From Heliocidaris erythrogramma (lineage: Eukaryota > Echinodermata > Echinoidea > Camarodonta > Echinometridae), in contig CM046853.1 of assembly GCA_025617745.1 (NCBI GenBank), positions 63,373,024 to 63,437,023 of the forward strand: a stretch of DNA of 64,000 nucleotides, read 5' to 3'. Positions 43,867 to 54,419 of the stretch are shown here, in pieces. The notes beneath the pieces were generated by a model. That model did not search any database. It was not told the origin of the DNA and saw only the letters and a program-made list of their open reading frames with translations. Positions within the stretch are counted from its first letter, which is position 1. Every line of letters begins with the position of its first letter. The position numbers were made by a program, and so were the translations under genes.

Positions 43867-44360
43867 GGTTGGAAAAAAATATTTCAAAAAACATTTAAAA
43901 ATCATATGAAGCATATCTAGATGTTTGAATAACAGAATATTAGTTGTATGCATCCCTGCAAATCAAGAGCAAAAAACTTGCATTTGGGTTGTGTTTGGTT
44001 GCAGGGGCCCTTTAAAATGAATTGAAAGATGATGCCAGGTCTTCGAGAAAACAAAAATGTGATGGTCGCATTTTGACACGAATGGACCTACTGAAGATAT
44101 TATGACGAATTGATGCAAACTTTACACTCTAATTTGTGTAATAGTAAGGGTTCTAATGGTGAAGATGGCTTATTGATTATCCAAGGCACCAACGCGACCA
44201 AGAATAAAATTACCTCTATACCCGCTAGCAGTTTAAAAATGACGTCATAGGTCATGAAGACATCAGCTATCATACCTAGGATGAACGGTAAAGAAGAATG
44301 TACAAATGTCATGTTTACTAAATATCAATATATACAATATAGGGGGAATAATGAATAATA

Positions 44361-45000
44361 TAATATCATAATTGATAGGATTGAAGTAAATTGAATATAT
44401 CATAAAGAAAGTAAATGTGAGAAAATAACAATGCCCCGACCGGGATTCGTAGGGGGTACATCCATACCAATTCCATGCGTTTATAATGGCCTATCAATGA
44501 GACAGGTCTTCCCTCTTTATGTGAGATTGTTACTTTGCTTTGACGGGAGCCCGGATAGCTCAGTTGGTAGAGCACTGGTCATGTAATCCAGGGTCCCGGG
44601 TTCGAATCCCGGTCGGGGCATTGTAATTTTCTCACATTTACTTTCTTTATGATATATTCAATTTACTTCAATCCTATCAATTATGATATTATAATTACGA
44701 ATTCAATTGTCCTATAGAAATTCGTTTGCATGGATTTGCCCGACTTTAGAGGGAAGACATGTCTCATTGGTAGGCCATTATATAGCGTACGCATGGAATT
44801 GGTATGGATGTACCCCCTACGCTCGATGGAAAGGGAAGGGGCTATATGTGAGATTGTTACTTTGCTTCGACGGGAGCCCGGATAGCTCAGTTGATAGAGC
44901 ACTGGTCATGTAATCCAGGGTCCCGGGTTCGAATCCGGGTTCGAATCCCGGTCGGGGCATTGTCATTTTCTCACATTTACTTTCTTTATAATATATTCAA
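44361..45000 (+). mobile_element. Tandem pair of tRNA-derived SINEs, first with an inverted 5' part
   Basis: Two tRNA-like heads (44549-44620 and 44876-44959) share 'gattgttactttgct' before and 'tcacatttactttctttat' after them. The first copy is preceded by an inverse copy of that 3' region (44361-44450), so it can fold. The second head carries a small internal duplication of gggttcgaatcc. Two copies with shared 5' words 'ggaattggtatggatgtaccccc' or its inverse support a recent local rearrangement. Confidence 0.65.
44549..44620 (+). tRNA. tRNA-like head of a SINE (not a confident functional tRNA)
   Basis: The 72 bases have a clover-leaf layout: gcccgga acceptor, D-arm gctcagttggtagagc, anticodon stem around loop catgtaa, T-arm cccgggttcgaatcccgg. 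Position 33 is A instead of the near-invariant T, the acceptor has a G-G mismatch at 5-68, and the anticodon stem closes with a T-T pair. With anticodon TGT it would nominally be threonine. The defects and the SINE context argue for a tRNA-derived promoter, not a working tRNA. Confidence 0.35.
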
Positions 45001-45008
45001 TATATATA

Positions 45009-45646
45009 TACACTCAACCAAAAAAGTAAGTTCCCCCCTAGCATTTTTGGATATATCTCAAAAAGTATTTTACCGATTTTCATAATTCAAACGGGAATGG
45101 ATAGGAAATGTTATTACTCATAACATGAATGTCATATCATTGCCACCAGATATCATTATTGGTGTGAAAAAATGCATTTTATGTCAAAATGCATGGGAAA
45201 AAAAGTTGCACTTTAAGGTTATATGAAGCATATTGTGTACATTTCTTATGCAAGTTAGCAAATGACCTTTTTTAAATTATGTAATTCTCAGGAATTTCTT
45301 CAGGTACAATATGCTTCCCTATTAAACTGTATGCTCATGAAAAGAAAGAGATAGAGAAATATGCAATAAACCATGCTTAAAAGTTCAGAATCATGAGTGA
45401 TTGTTTGATTATTTGTGTAAAAGTCAATGCAAATCACTAAAGTGCAACTTTTTTTCCATGCATTTTGACATAAAATGCATTTTTTTCACACCAATAATGA
45501 TATCTGGTGGCAATGATATGCCATTCATGTTATGAGTAATAAAATTCCCTATCCATTCCCGTTTGAATTATGAAAATCGGTAAAATATTTTTTGAGATAT
45601 ATCAAAAAATGCTAGGGGGGAACTTACTTTTTTGGTTGAGTGTATA
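45009..45646. mobile_element. 638-base foldback, Tc1/mariner-like ends
   Basis: The left arm starts tacactcaaccaaaaaagta and the right arm ends tacttttttggttgagtgta. The arms are about 220 bases and nearly perfect, around a ~200-base loop, and lie in a TATATATA target. TA flanks and the long near-perfect arms point to a young non-autonomous mariner-type element. Confidence 0.8.
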
Positions 45647-45654
45647 TATATACA

Positions 45655-47522
45655 TATGGCACGAAAAATAGACATGATAACGAAGCTTTTCGATCCGCAC
45701 TCATCAGGTTATCATGCAGGTATGTAACAAATGCTCGAAATCACTGGCATAAATCTGTAAGAATTTCTTTTCAAATGACCATTCATGGAGAACAAAGCCA
45801 TCCCCCCCCCCCCCCTGATGAAAAAGAAGGAATGCCCGGGTTTTCCTTACACAACTGAACCGGCACCATCCACTGGCGTAGACAGAGGGGCACAAGGGGC
45901 CCATGCCCCCCCCCCCCCCCTATTCAGCCACAACAACAAAAAAAGAGCGAGAGCGAAAAAGCGGGGAAGTGAGAGAAAACGACCAACAAAGACGTTACAA
46001 GCCGTTATCTTTCTCTCAAAATTTGCTAAAACGTCAAAGTCAAAAAATGTAAGAGCTTTCGCGCTTCGCGCGGAAGGGGGGAAACTTCCTCCCCCTGCAC
46101 CCACCCCTGTTACATACAGTGCAATATTGCGTCCAAATAACTGAAAAGCAGTCAGGGCGCCGAACTATAACTTTCCGCCTAAAAAAATTGTTTGGTACGA
46201 GCCGTTTATCTTTCTCTCAAATTTGCTAAAACGTCAGAACTTTCGCGCTTTGCGCAGGAGGGGGGAAAATCATAATATTTATACGGATTACGCACCCCAA
46301 AATCCGCATGCAGGTTAATGCACTCGAAATCTAGTTTTTAGAGGTTTGAAATGCGAAAATTTTCGAAAGCTCGGTCGCTTCAGGATCTCGTAATTTATAG
46401 CTTAAAGGGTTCAAAATTTGAAAAAAATAAAGATGTAATTGCTTTGCTCGCTATATCATGTGTGTCATATGACTCCTGCTAAATATTGCGCCCCTGATGT
46501 AGGATCAAGTGTATAAAACAGCATTTGCAAAGGTTCAACTTTTGAAAGAAATCTCAACTTGAGGTATATAGCCTTGCTGAATTTCTCGACTCTTTCTCAA
46601 GCCTTTTAGGGTTTTTTCGTTAGTTTTTGCTCCCGATTGTAGAAGTGAGTGAATAGAAAACCGCTTATTAATGTATAAAATTCGAGCTTCTCTACCGCTC
46701 AATTGAGGTGGTCAATTGCAATATTTCCTGGGTAAGATGCACAAGAAATTGCGCTTTTTAGGGTTAAAAATTGAACAATTTTGCCGCTTAGACGCTTTGC
46801 TCCTTCGCTGACGAAGATAAGTTTGGGCACTCGGGGGGGGGGGGGGGGGGGACTTAATTTTTTGACCCGGGTTCCATAATCCCTAGTATCATGAACACGG
46901 ATCGACAACCCTGTGCCCCCCCCCCCCTATTGAAAAATTCTGGCTACGCCTGTCGCTCCATCCCGCGCTAAAATTCACACGTGAAATTGAACTGTCCAAT
47001 GCGCTCCCATTTCTCGATGTTCTCGTGGAGAGAAGTGATGGGAAATTTATCACTTCCCACATTCACTGGGCAATACACGAGGTGGGACTCGTACAGTGCA
47101 ACTTCATACAGGATTGGGCTCATTAGTGCAAATTAGCTCCCGAAATCGCGAAAATCAAAACTATTCTCCTTGACAATGGTTACTCTGAGCATGTTGTATA
47201 TCGCACCATAACACGCACGCTAACAGACCAAAGACATTTGCTGAAAAATCAAGCTTGCGCACAAAGCTATGCCGACGATCAATTCTCAGTTATGTCCCGG
47301 GCCGGAAGCGCAGCGCATTTACGGTTTCTGGAAGCCGCCTACATTCAATCACACGAACCCCTTTTGTGTAGACAAAAGGAATTCGTCCGAGCTTTGCCAT
47401 TGTTCTGAAATTACGGCGTCCGGGTTCATCGAGTATAATATAGTTGATTTCGAGTAATTTGTTACATACCTGATGAGTGCAGGTCGAAAAGCTTCGTTAT
47501 CATGTCTCTTTTTCGTGCCATA
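45655..47522 (+). mobile_element. Penelope-like retroelement remnant with inverted terminal regions
   Basis: The left region (45657-45730) is the inverse of the right region (47461-47520): tggcacgaaaaatagacatg at one end and ttcgtgcca at the other. The interior from about 46960 reads, in pieces, as the end of a Penelope-type reverse transcriptase (LPFLDVLVER-like) and, near 47310-47410, as the tail that follows the GIY-YIG nuclease (HLRFLEAAYIQSHEPLL, CRQKEFVRALPLF). The coding part is short and broken in several places, and a copy of the poly-C repeat (45870-46270) is inserted. It is an old, inactive copy. Confidence 0.65.
45870..46270 (+). repeat. Poly-C repeat family copy inside the Penelope-like element
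   Basis: It starts 'ctggcgtagacagaggggca', passes through a poly-C run at 45906-45920 and carries two units of the 41.7 kb array (gcgtccaaataactgaaaag, ttccgcctaaaaaaattg). Confidence 0.65.
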
Positions 47523-47802
47523 TTGAAATTTTGTAGTAAGCCTACCAGGAAATTATGTGTATATATCTACAATGTATAACTGTATATAAAACTGTAGACA
47601 AGTGCTGGTTTCCAAATGACATATAAATATTTTCTCAATTTTGGTACTCTGATAAATTACATATTTCAGGATTTCATAAATTTTATGTCAACATTCTTTC
47701 TTCGTCTCATTTATACTCATGAGTTTGTAAAGTGATATCCCTAAAAAAAGGTAATAGTTTTCAAATTGAAAAGTTGATGTAAAAGTAAGGAAGTAAAGTT
47801 CT

Positions 47803-48029
47803 TAAGCCCGGCTTACACAAGGTGCCATTTGCCGTCCGCGTCAGTAACCTGTGCGGTCTTTTACGCGTCATGAAAGAGTGATATCATTTAAAAAGTCATT
47901 GCAAAAGGAACAGTGCAAACAATACTTTTCATGACTGGCGTATGGGTTAATTGCCTTCACATGATCGATAGATTTAATAGCGAAAGTACTGACGCAATCG
48001 AAATGACACCTCGTGTGAGCCGGGCTTTA
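47803..48029. mobile_element. ~227-base MITE with TTAA-type flanks
   Basis: The ends are ttaagcccggcttacacaag and tgtgagccgggctttaa; the inverted ends run about 25 bases (agcccggctyacacragg...catt). TTAA-like flanks suggest a piggyBac-type target, but a TWA (Harbinger-type) target cannot be excluded. Confidence 0.6.
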
Positions 48030-48035
48030 AGGCCA

Positions 48036-48158
48036 GGGGAGCGTTTCGGGTTTCATCAAGCGTTTTGTCAGTGATTCTTAATGACAAATTTGCTCTCAGC
48101 CAATCAGATGCAAAGATGTCAAAATCACTGACAAAACGCTTGATGAAACGCTCCCCCG
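48036..48158. mobile_element. ~123-base MITE with near-perfect arms
   Basis: The arms are ggggagcgtttc...atcaagcgttttgtcagtga and tcactgacaaaacgcttgat...gaaacgctcccc. It lies directly after the TTAA-flanked MITE and before the transporter gene's 3' end. Confidence 0.7.
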
Positions 48159-48533
48159 TTGCATAAATGGCGATTGCGTTATGACCTAAGCCTTATTATT
48201 ATAAAGATATGAAGGCATAAGTATCTCATTTCACAGATGGTTTTCATTGGCCAAGACAAGATAGTACTAGCATTTTAAAATAAAGTTTTTATGTTCACTA
48301 GAAGCAGAGATAGGGCAATAATGTATTGTATGGTGACGATATTCAGAAACCACCATGCCGGTATTATGCAAGGTGTGTGGACAGGTCATGTGAGATTAGC
48401 ATCGCATGCAGAGGAAATGCAAAGTGAAAACCAGAAAAACATTTTTTATATATATATAATTATAGGCGTATATAGGTAACACAATCGCCGTGCCGGCTCG
48501 TGTAAAACGGGCATCATATTCCTTTATGACACA

Positions 48534-51500
48534 TTAGTTCACAATCAATTTACCTGACAGGTAGCCACCGAGCAGATTTCCGATTCCAAAGCTAAAATAG
48601 TCTACAGCAAGTAAAACATCCTTCTTTCCTGGAGACGCCCTCTCCCTCACAGCCAAGGTTGAAGCCACAGATCTCCCGGCTATAGCGCTTGCACTAAAGC
48701 ATGCAGCGACGACCATGACATAAAAATTTGAAAGAAACGCGTCACATAAGAGTGCTGCTATGTTGAGAAACGTCAATACAAGATACACACTGACTGGACT
48801 GATCAAGAGGTTGTTACACAGGAGTCCAACAAGTGGTTTGATACTGACATTACAGATTGCCGCGGAGAGGGTTATTACGAGAGTATCTTTGATGGACAGT
48901 CCCCTCTGTAGAGCGTGAGGTACTAGAAAAGCTTGCCACCCGCAGAAAATAATAGCACCTAAGAATATAGCAAAGAATAGAAAGTTGAATACTGGGTCCA
49001 GACAGAGATCCGATGTGCGGAAATTGTCCACAAGCCTCCCGAAGGCACTCTTTGGGAGCTCGTTGTTATTGTCGGTAACTTCAACTACAGATACGGCAAG
49101 ACCACTGGACAGAGGATCACATTCCGTATGACCCGTCTCTTTGTCTGACTCTGTTTCGTCGTTGGGTATTTCCCTGCCTCGATAACTCGTATCATTCTGT
49201 AGGCCTACATCCTGCAGGTCAATGTTAATTGCCCGTTGCATACTGCAAGAAGGCTTTCCTGAGATATCATCATTGTGTGACCTTCGAATATCTGCCTGGG
49301 TGTCGCCAACACTCTTACTCACTGTTACAACCACCGCACATGGGATGATGATATGTCCAATAAGAGCGCCCAACAGGAGCAGCGCATTCCTCCATCCATA
49401 CTGTTGGAGTAGAATTTCTGTCAGGAGGGGTAAAAGTACCATTCCTAACCCATTACCGCTCATAGCAAGGCTGTAGATCAGGTTGAAATGTGGGCTGGAA
49501 AAGTCGCTCAAAGCAATATATGAGGCTGTCATCAACAAACAGGTTCCAAGGCCTGTACCATGCAGTGGAGTAGAAACAACCATGCAGAGGTAAGGACATT
49601 ATTATTATGATAATACATGGGACTTAATATCTTGGAAATAATATATAACCTATGTACTGCAATAAAAAGCTTTGAAATACCTAATATGTGTATCAAGTTC
49701 GTGACTCTGATTTGAATCGAAACGGTTGGGTTTAGCAAACTAAACAAATAAATAGAAAATCCGTTCAGTGAACATCCAGCCATGGAAAAAAATTATTAGA
49801 CCAAGAATGGTTACTGAAAGTGTTATATTTGTGCTAAGAAGGAAATAAAATATCATAAAAGCAAGGTGTAATTGCTGGAATTTTGTATTCATTCAATGAA
49901 ATACAAAAACAAATCATTTTTAGAAGTATGTTTGCATATTATAGTACCCTTATTACAGAACCTTGGTCTAATAATTTTTTCCAGAGCTGTATTTACGAAT
50001 CAAGCACGTGTGACCATGGACATACTAGAGTCCATGGTGTGACCAAGCTCTTGTGGCCGACCACTTGCCGTTTAATGAGTATATATATAAAATACAATAC
50101 AACTGCATGCATTATGTTTCCTGATGAAGACCTAGGCTATGGGCGAAAATTCGAACTTTCACTACTCTCTCATGGAATTATTTGTTTATTTCTATTTCTT
50201 CGATAATTTTCAATTAATTAACCAGTCCACTGCATACACACAGCACCGACAGTCATGGATTTGACTGTCTCTCCGTACACTAGAAAAATTATATTAATCT
50301 CTATAATTTTGAAATGTGGTCAATTTGTCTTCAAAGCGTGCTCATTCAAGCATGACTGTGTGTGTTTTTGTATTATACAGTGTGCAGCCAGTGAAAAGGA
50401 AACCCAGATTTAACCCTAAATATCGTTACAAACAGTACATGATATTTATCAAAGATACTCACATTGCAGCCTATCCTGTTTTCCTTAATTTGACACCTTG
50501 ATCAATAAAATTTGACACCTGAACTGTAGCATTTTTCCTGATTCATGTCAAAGTTTCCTTTGCAAAAGTTTTGAATGAAATGGATGGTCAACCCAAGGTT
50601 GGTTGAACGGTCTCAATTCCAATCGCATGCACTATAGCGCATAATGAAATTAACCGGATCCTGAACACCATTCATCCAAAACTTGGGTAAATCCTATATT
50701 GACTTGTTTTTCAGAAGTGGCTAGTGCTCAGTCATCCATGTTTGTATTTTGGTGAGCAGCCTATTAAAGAAGACATTATTAACTATTATACAATCGTCAT
50801 ATATTTCAGCAATACCACTTGGTTTTTAAGATATTATTTATTTAGGGTTTGAATATGGGTTTCCTTTTTATTGATTCCCACTGTATCTTTGTATCTTATA
50901 TTCGAGGTACATGCAGTAATATAGCCCCTAAAAAAACAATGGGTTGAAGTTTGTAAGAAGTATATCAGTATTTTCTTACCGGAAATCGAGAGAAAAACGG
51001 CGATAAAAACTTTGTGTGTTGCCATGGAAATTAGTATAATACCCATGGTTATAAGGCAAGAACCGCCTATCAGCAGAAAATGACGAAAGCGGTGCTGCTG
51101 ATACAAGACTGCTACCATCGGTGCTGGAAATGAAAAAAAATAATAGGAATGGTAACATTTGAAAGAAATCGGATGAGCAAATAAGAAAGTTTTGAATTTT
51201 TTGTAAGTTGTAATCACTAGGGCCTATATATGGGAATTTGCAAATTGGCCGAATCGGTAATATTACTGTGATGTAGCGACGGACAAATCTCCCATTTGCT
51301 CCAAAAATTCAGAGAGACATAGTTTTTGTGATGTTCACCAGTATAAGATTAAAATAACAATTTACCAATAAATGAGCATAAACTTGGTTCACTTAATCTG
51401 GATTCATCAACATTCCTAGACCTGTTTATTAAAGCTTTAACAAAATTAGATTTCCTTTGAAATAATTATTAATTGACAGTAAATTGTGACGAGTGTCTGA

Positions 51501-53431
51501 AAATGCCTATTCGCCGCGTTCGCCAACGAGATATTATCCCAGCGAGATACCAACTTTCGCAAAGACTTTCGAAAAATCAACTTATGGGAAATACCCTACT
51601 CTGCGTCACATAGAAATCATGGTATGGGACAAGGCAATTGAAATAAGACCATTTTGTAAATGCAGTCAAATACCCGCTTACCCAGTAACGAAATATTTTA
51701 TTCACCTGTTACAAAGTCGGAAAAACATTATTGCTTGCCCGAACTAAGAACATGTAATGTATGGAAATTGCATGCTGACTACTGAAATACATTTATTCGT
51801 AACAGTTGAATGAAACAAATTTGACACTAGGCTCATAACAAAGATGATGTAGGCATTATTGAAATTTGAATAAATTTAAAAAACGACCTACTGCCATAAG
51901 GGCTGGTCCTATTTGTCCGATAACTTCCTTACTTACTTTACCGGTACTTTACTTTAATCGAACTATATTTGTAGGACTACGCCTGTTCATCTATCACTTG
52001 GAATACATACAACTGCTCCATGCTATCAACTTCAAGTAGTGTTAGCGTGTGGCAAGGAGAAGGTGTGGTTCAGATAGACAATTCAGAATTGTAAGTAGAT
52101 GCTCATAACAAAAAATACCTTGATAATACCACAGTCACACCAACAAGACCGACGCCAGACCGACAACAGACCGAACAAAAGATTACATTGCCACCAATGG
52201 CCAAGAATCGATCGGTTTGGAGTCGGTGTAGAGTGTGACTGGATGTGGTATTAAGGTGTGACCAAGCAAGACACCTGAATAACAGTCTAATACGCAAAAT
52301 CAGCATTATTCTTTGTCTATCAAGTCCATTCTTAAAAGAATTCACGGAAGGTGTTGAAACCACCGCCTCTCGCAAACTGTTCCGGGTATCACTTACTCGA
52401 TTTGAAAAGAAGAATTTTCTCACATCAAGCCTTGCATACTGCTTCTCGGGAGTCAGTGAATCCCTTCCTGACTACATACAAAGAGATCGATACTGGAGTC
52501 ATAGAATTATATACATGTACTTGACAACAACGATAACGATAACGAGATTTTTCATTAAAGGTACACCCTAGAGCTCCCTTACTATTAACAGTTACGAGCA
52601 TACTCACACGTACACACCGTATAATTATGCAACTTCAATTGAAAATTTCGTTATCGTTATTGGACAAAATGTGGCCAGCCCTTTAGGTTGACAAAGAGGT
52701 AAGCATTAAATATGAATGCATTACGAAAAATAATGGCATATTGAGCTTTAAACGCGCCCTAACACGACCGCACACGTAATAAACGAATGAAAATCGTTCC
52801 TCAGTCACAGAAGAAAATTGGCGCATTGAACGCGTTGCATTGCGTGTAATATTTGCGGGGTTCGTAGCTTAGGACCCGCGTAGCTTTGGGACCCCTGGCC
52901 ATACTACCCTTTCACATCAAAGTGTTATATAGCTAAAGCGCTTTTGATTGCACTATATTTGCTTAACATTAAAGGGGTAAGTAGTGTAAATTTTATCAAA
53001 TAGTGGATAAAAGTGAAACATTCTTGTTTGTTGGGTAATACTGAACCCAATATTGGATAGATTTGACTCAATTTGGGGTACATTTTAAGCATTATTGGGT
53101 GAATTTTACCCAACAAACATACATGTTTCCTTTTAACCAAATATATGGTAAAATGTTACCTAACTTATTGTAGTAATACTACTACGACTACTACTACTAC
53201 GACAGGATATGGAGATATCCATGCAACCATATTACCTGGAATAAAGCTGAACGCAGAAAATAAACCAAACGCAGTTCCGATGTCTGTCGAAGTTGTGCGA
53301 AGGTCCTTGGTGATATCTTCCAGACAGATTCCTAAGGACTTTATAACCCCCATTTGAACACATCCTGCTAAGAATATGAGGAGTGCCACTGGAAAGCTTG
53401 GTGACCTGATCAGATCGGAACATCTACCCAT
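48534..53431 (-). CDS. SLC16/monocarboxylate-transporter-like MFS protein, 3 coding exons, 452 aa
   Basis: The exons, read on the - strand, are 53431-53236 (ATG; donor GTAATA), 51123-50980 (acceptor TTCCAG; donor GTAAGA) and 49552-48534 (acceptor TACAG; TAA stop). Phases agree at both junctions (split Ala66 and Gly114). The protein has about 12 membrane spans: SFPVALLIFLAGCVQMGVIK, then FLLIGGSCLITMGIILISMA in exon 2, and GLGTCLLMTASYIALS with SLAMSGNGLGMVLLPLL in exon 3. A polar loop of about 70 residues (about 195-265) separates the two six-span halves. Layout, length and the YSLAMSGNGLG region fit the MCT family, which moves monocarboxylates or related small acids across the plasma membrane. 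The usual TM1 motif (D-G-G-W-G-W-like) is not seen, so the substrate cannot be inferred and this may be an orphan MCT. An ATG further upstream is excluded by an in-frame stop before about 53542. Part of exon 2 is duplicated at 60 kb. Confidence 0.8.
49784..49982. mobile_element. ~200-base MITE in transporter intron 2
   Basis: The ends are ggaaaaaaattattagacca and tggtctaataattttttcc, inverse to one another for about 22 bases, with partly matching inner arms. The duplicated segment at 59 kb lacks it, so it probably inserted after the duplication, or the copy lost this part. Confidence 0.65.
50381..50501 (+). other. Exon-like 40-codon frame antisense in transporter intron 2 (copy 1)
   Basis: A polypyrimidine tract and acceptor (tgtattatacag) precede it. 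The frame reads VQPVKRKPRFNPKYRYKQ, YMIFIKDTHIAAYPVF and LNLTP, then stops, and AATAAA follows three bases after the stop (504-509). This is the layout of a terminal exon. The function is not recognised. A copy at 59560-59680 differs by only two silent changes in this frame. Confidence 0.4.
52270..52440 (-). pseudogene. LINE ORF2 tail fragment
   Basis: The - strand reads RKFFFSNRVSDTRNSLREAV and STPSVNSFKNGLDR, the standard end of a CR1-like ORF2 (FFSxRVVxxWNSLP ... SVNxFKxxLD). Only about 45 recognisable codons remain. It lies in transporter intron 1. Confidence 0.65.
52815..52904 (-). mobile_element. End fragment of the GGTCCTAAAGCTACGC element
   Basis: Read in inverse it matches 9671-9780: two copies of the ggtcc(c/t)aaagctacgc unit, then 'caatgcaacgcgttcaat'. 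Only this end is seen. Confidence 0.5.
52995..53160. mobile_element. ~165-base foldback MITE beside transporter exon 1
   Basis: The arms are gtgaaacattcttgtttgttgggtaat-like on the left and ttacccaacaaacatacatg on the right, about 35-40 bases and diverged. The middle repeats 'ttgggt' words. A TAC microsatellite (about 53178-53203) separates it from the exon 1 donor. Confidence 0.55.
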
Positions 53432-53750
53432 GTTGTGGTACCTAGCCGTTAGTATTTTAGCCAATATTACCCCTGTTTTTATTATAGGCCTCTCTATTAG
53501 AACTTTTTCGCCACGCTTATTGAACCAAGTAAATCCCTTCACGGCTTATTGACTGTTATGGCACATCATTATCAGCAGCTGCGGAGCATTGTTGGAAGGG
53601 GGAGGGGGTGGGCGCTAATTCTCGAACCTTTTTTCCGAGGTTTTATGAAACGGTCAGTGTCTACTAAAAAAAAAATGTGGGTGGGGGGATACCTGCACCC
53701 TTGATCACTGCACACATTCACGATGAACATGATGAATATCAGATCCCAGG
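53432..53750. other. 5' side of the transporter gene
   Basis: The promoter should be here or further right, but no TATA box or CpG cluster stands out. A G-rich run (about 53598-53612) is present. Confidence 0.3.
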
Positions 53751-53754
53751 CACG

Positions 53755-54410
53755 TAGTCAGGAGGCGGAGGGGCGGTCGCCCCCCCCCCCCCCCCACCCA
53801 AAAAAAAAAACGCGGGGGAAGTGCGAGAAAAAAGCCTTAAAAGGTGCTACGAGCCGTTAACTTTCTCTCAAAAACGGTTGAAGATTTCGCGCTTCGGGCG
53901 GGAGGGTGGAAACTGCAACCCCTGTTACATTTACAGCGCAGTATATAGCGTCCAAGTAATTATTGAAAGGCAGTCGGGGCGTCGAACTAACTTTCGCCTT
54001 TAAAAAAAACGTGCGAGCCGTTATATCTTTCTCTCAAAATGCTTAAAAGTCGAACACCCTAAAACCTCCAATGTTAAATCTACATTAAAAAGGTTGGAGG
54101 AGTGACTGGATCTAATAGTTTAAAGGTTGGATTCAGCATGTTAAAAGTATTCATTTAACCATTTTGAAAATGTTGTCACCCCTCCAACCATTTAAATGGA
54201 GATTTAACATTTGACTTTTTAGAGTGAAGCTTTCGCACTTCCCGCAGGAGAGGGGAACCACCCCCACCCCCTCCTACCCCCACCCCCTCCTGCGCCCACC
54301 CCTCTTACATGTACAGTGCAGTGATGCGTCCAAAAAATAATCAGTGAAAAGCAGTCAGGCGTCGAACTAACTTTCCTTCTAAAAAAACAATACGAGCCGC
54401 TATAACACGA
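53755..54410 (+). repeat. Poly-C repeat family copy split by a MITE
   Basis: It starts 'cacgtagtcaggaggcggag', runs through poly-C (53779-53796) and array-type units (gcgtccaagtaatt, gtcggggcgtcgaacta). A foldback lies inside it at 54047-54228, and the family resumes with 'gtgatgcgtccaaaaaataa' and 'caggcgtcgaactaactttcc'. Confidence 0.65.
54047..54228. mobile_element. ~180-base MITE (acactctaaaa-type family)
   Basis: The arms are accctaaaacctccaatgtt...ggttggaggagtgac and gtcacccctccaaccattta...aacatttgactttttagagtg. A half copy of the same family lies at 58905-58976. Confidence 0.65.
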
Positions 54411-54419
54411 TAAGAACTA

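Noticed and set aside
44549-44959. Two functional tRNA genes
   Set aside because: A at position 33, stem mismatches and an internal duplication in the second, together with shared SINE flanks, argue for tRNA-derived SINE heads.
52245-52571. + strand frame at 52.3 kb
   Set aside because: It is antisense to the LINE tail, whose - strand reading carries the family motif.
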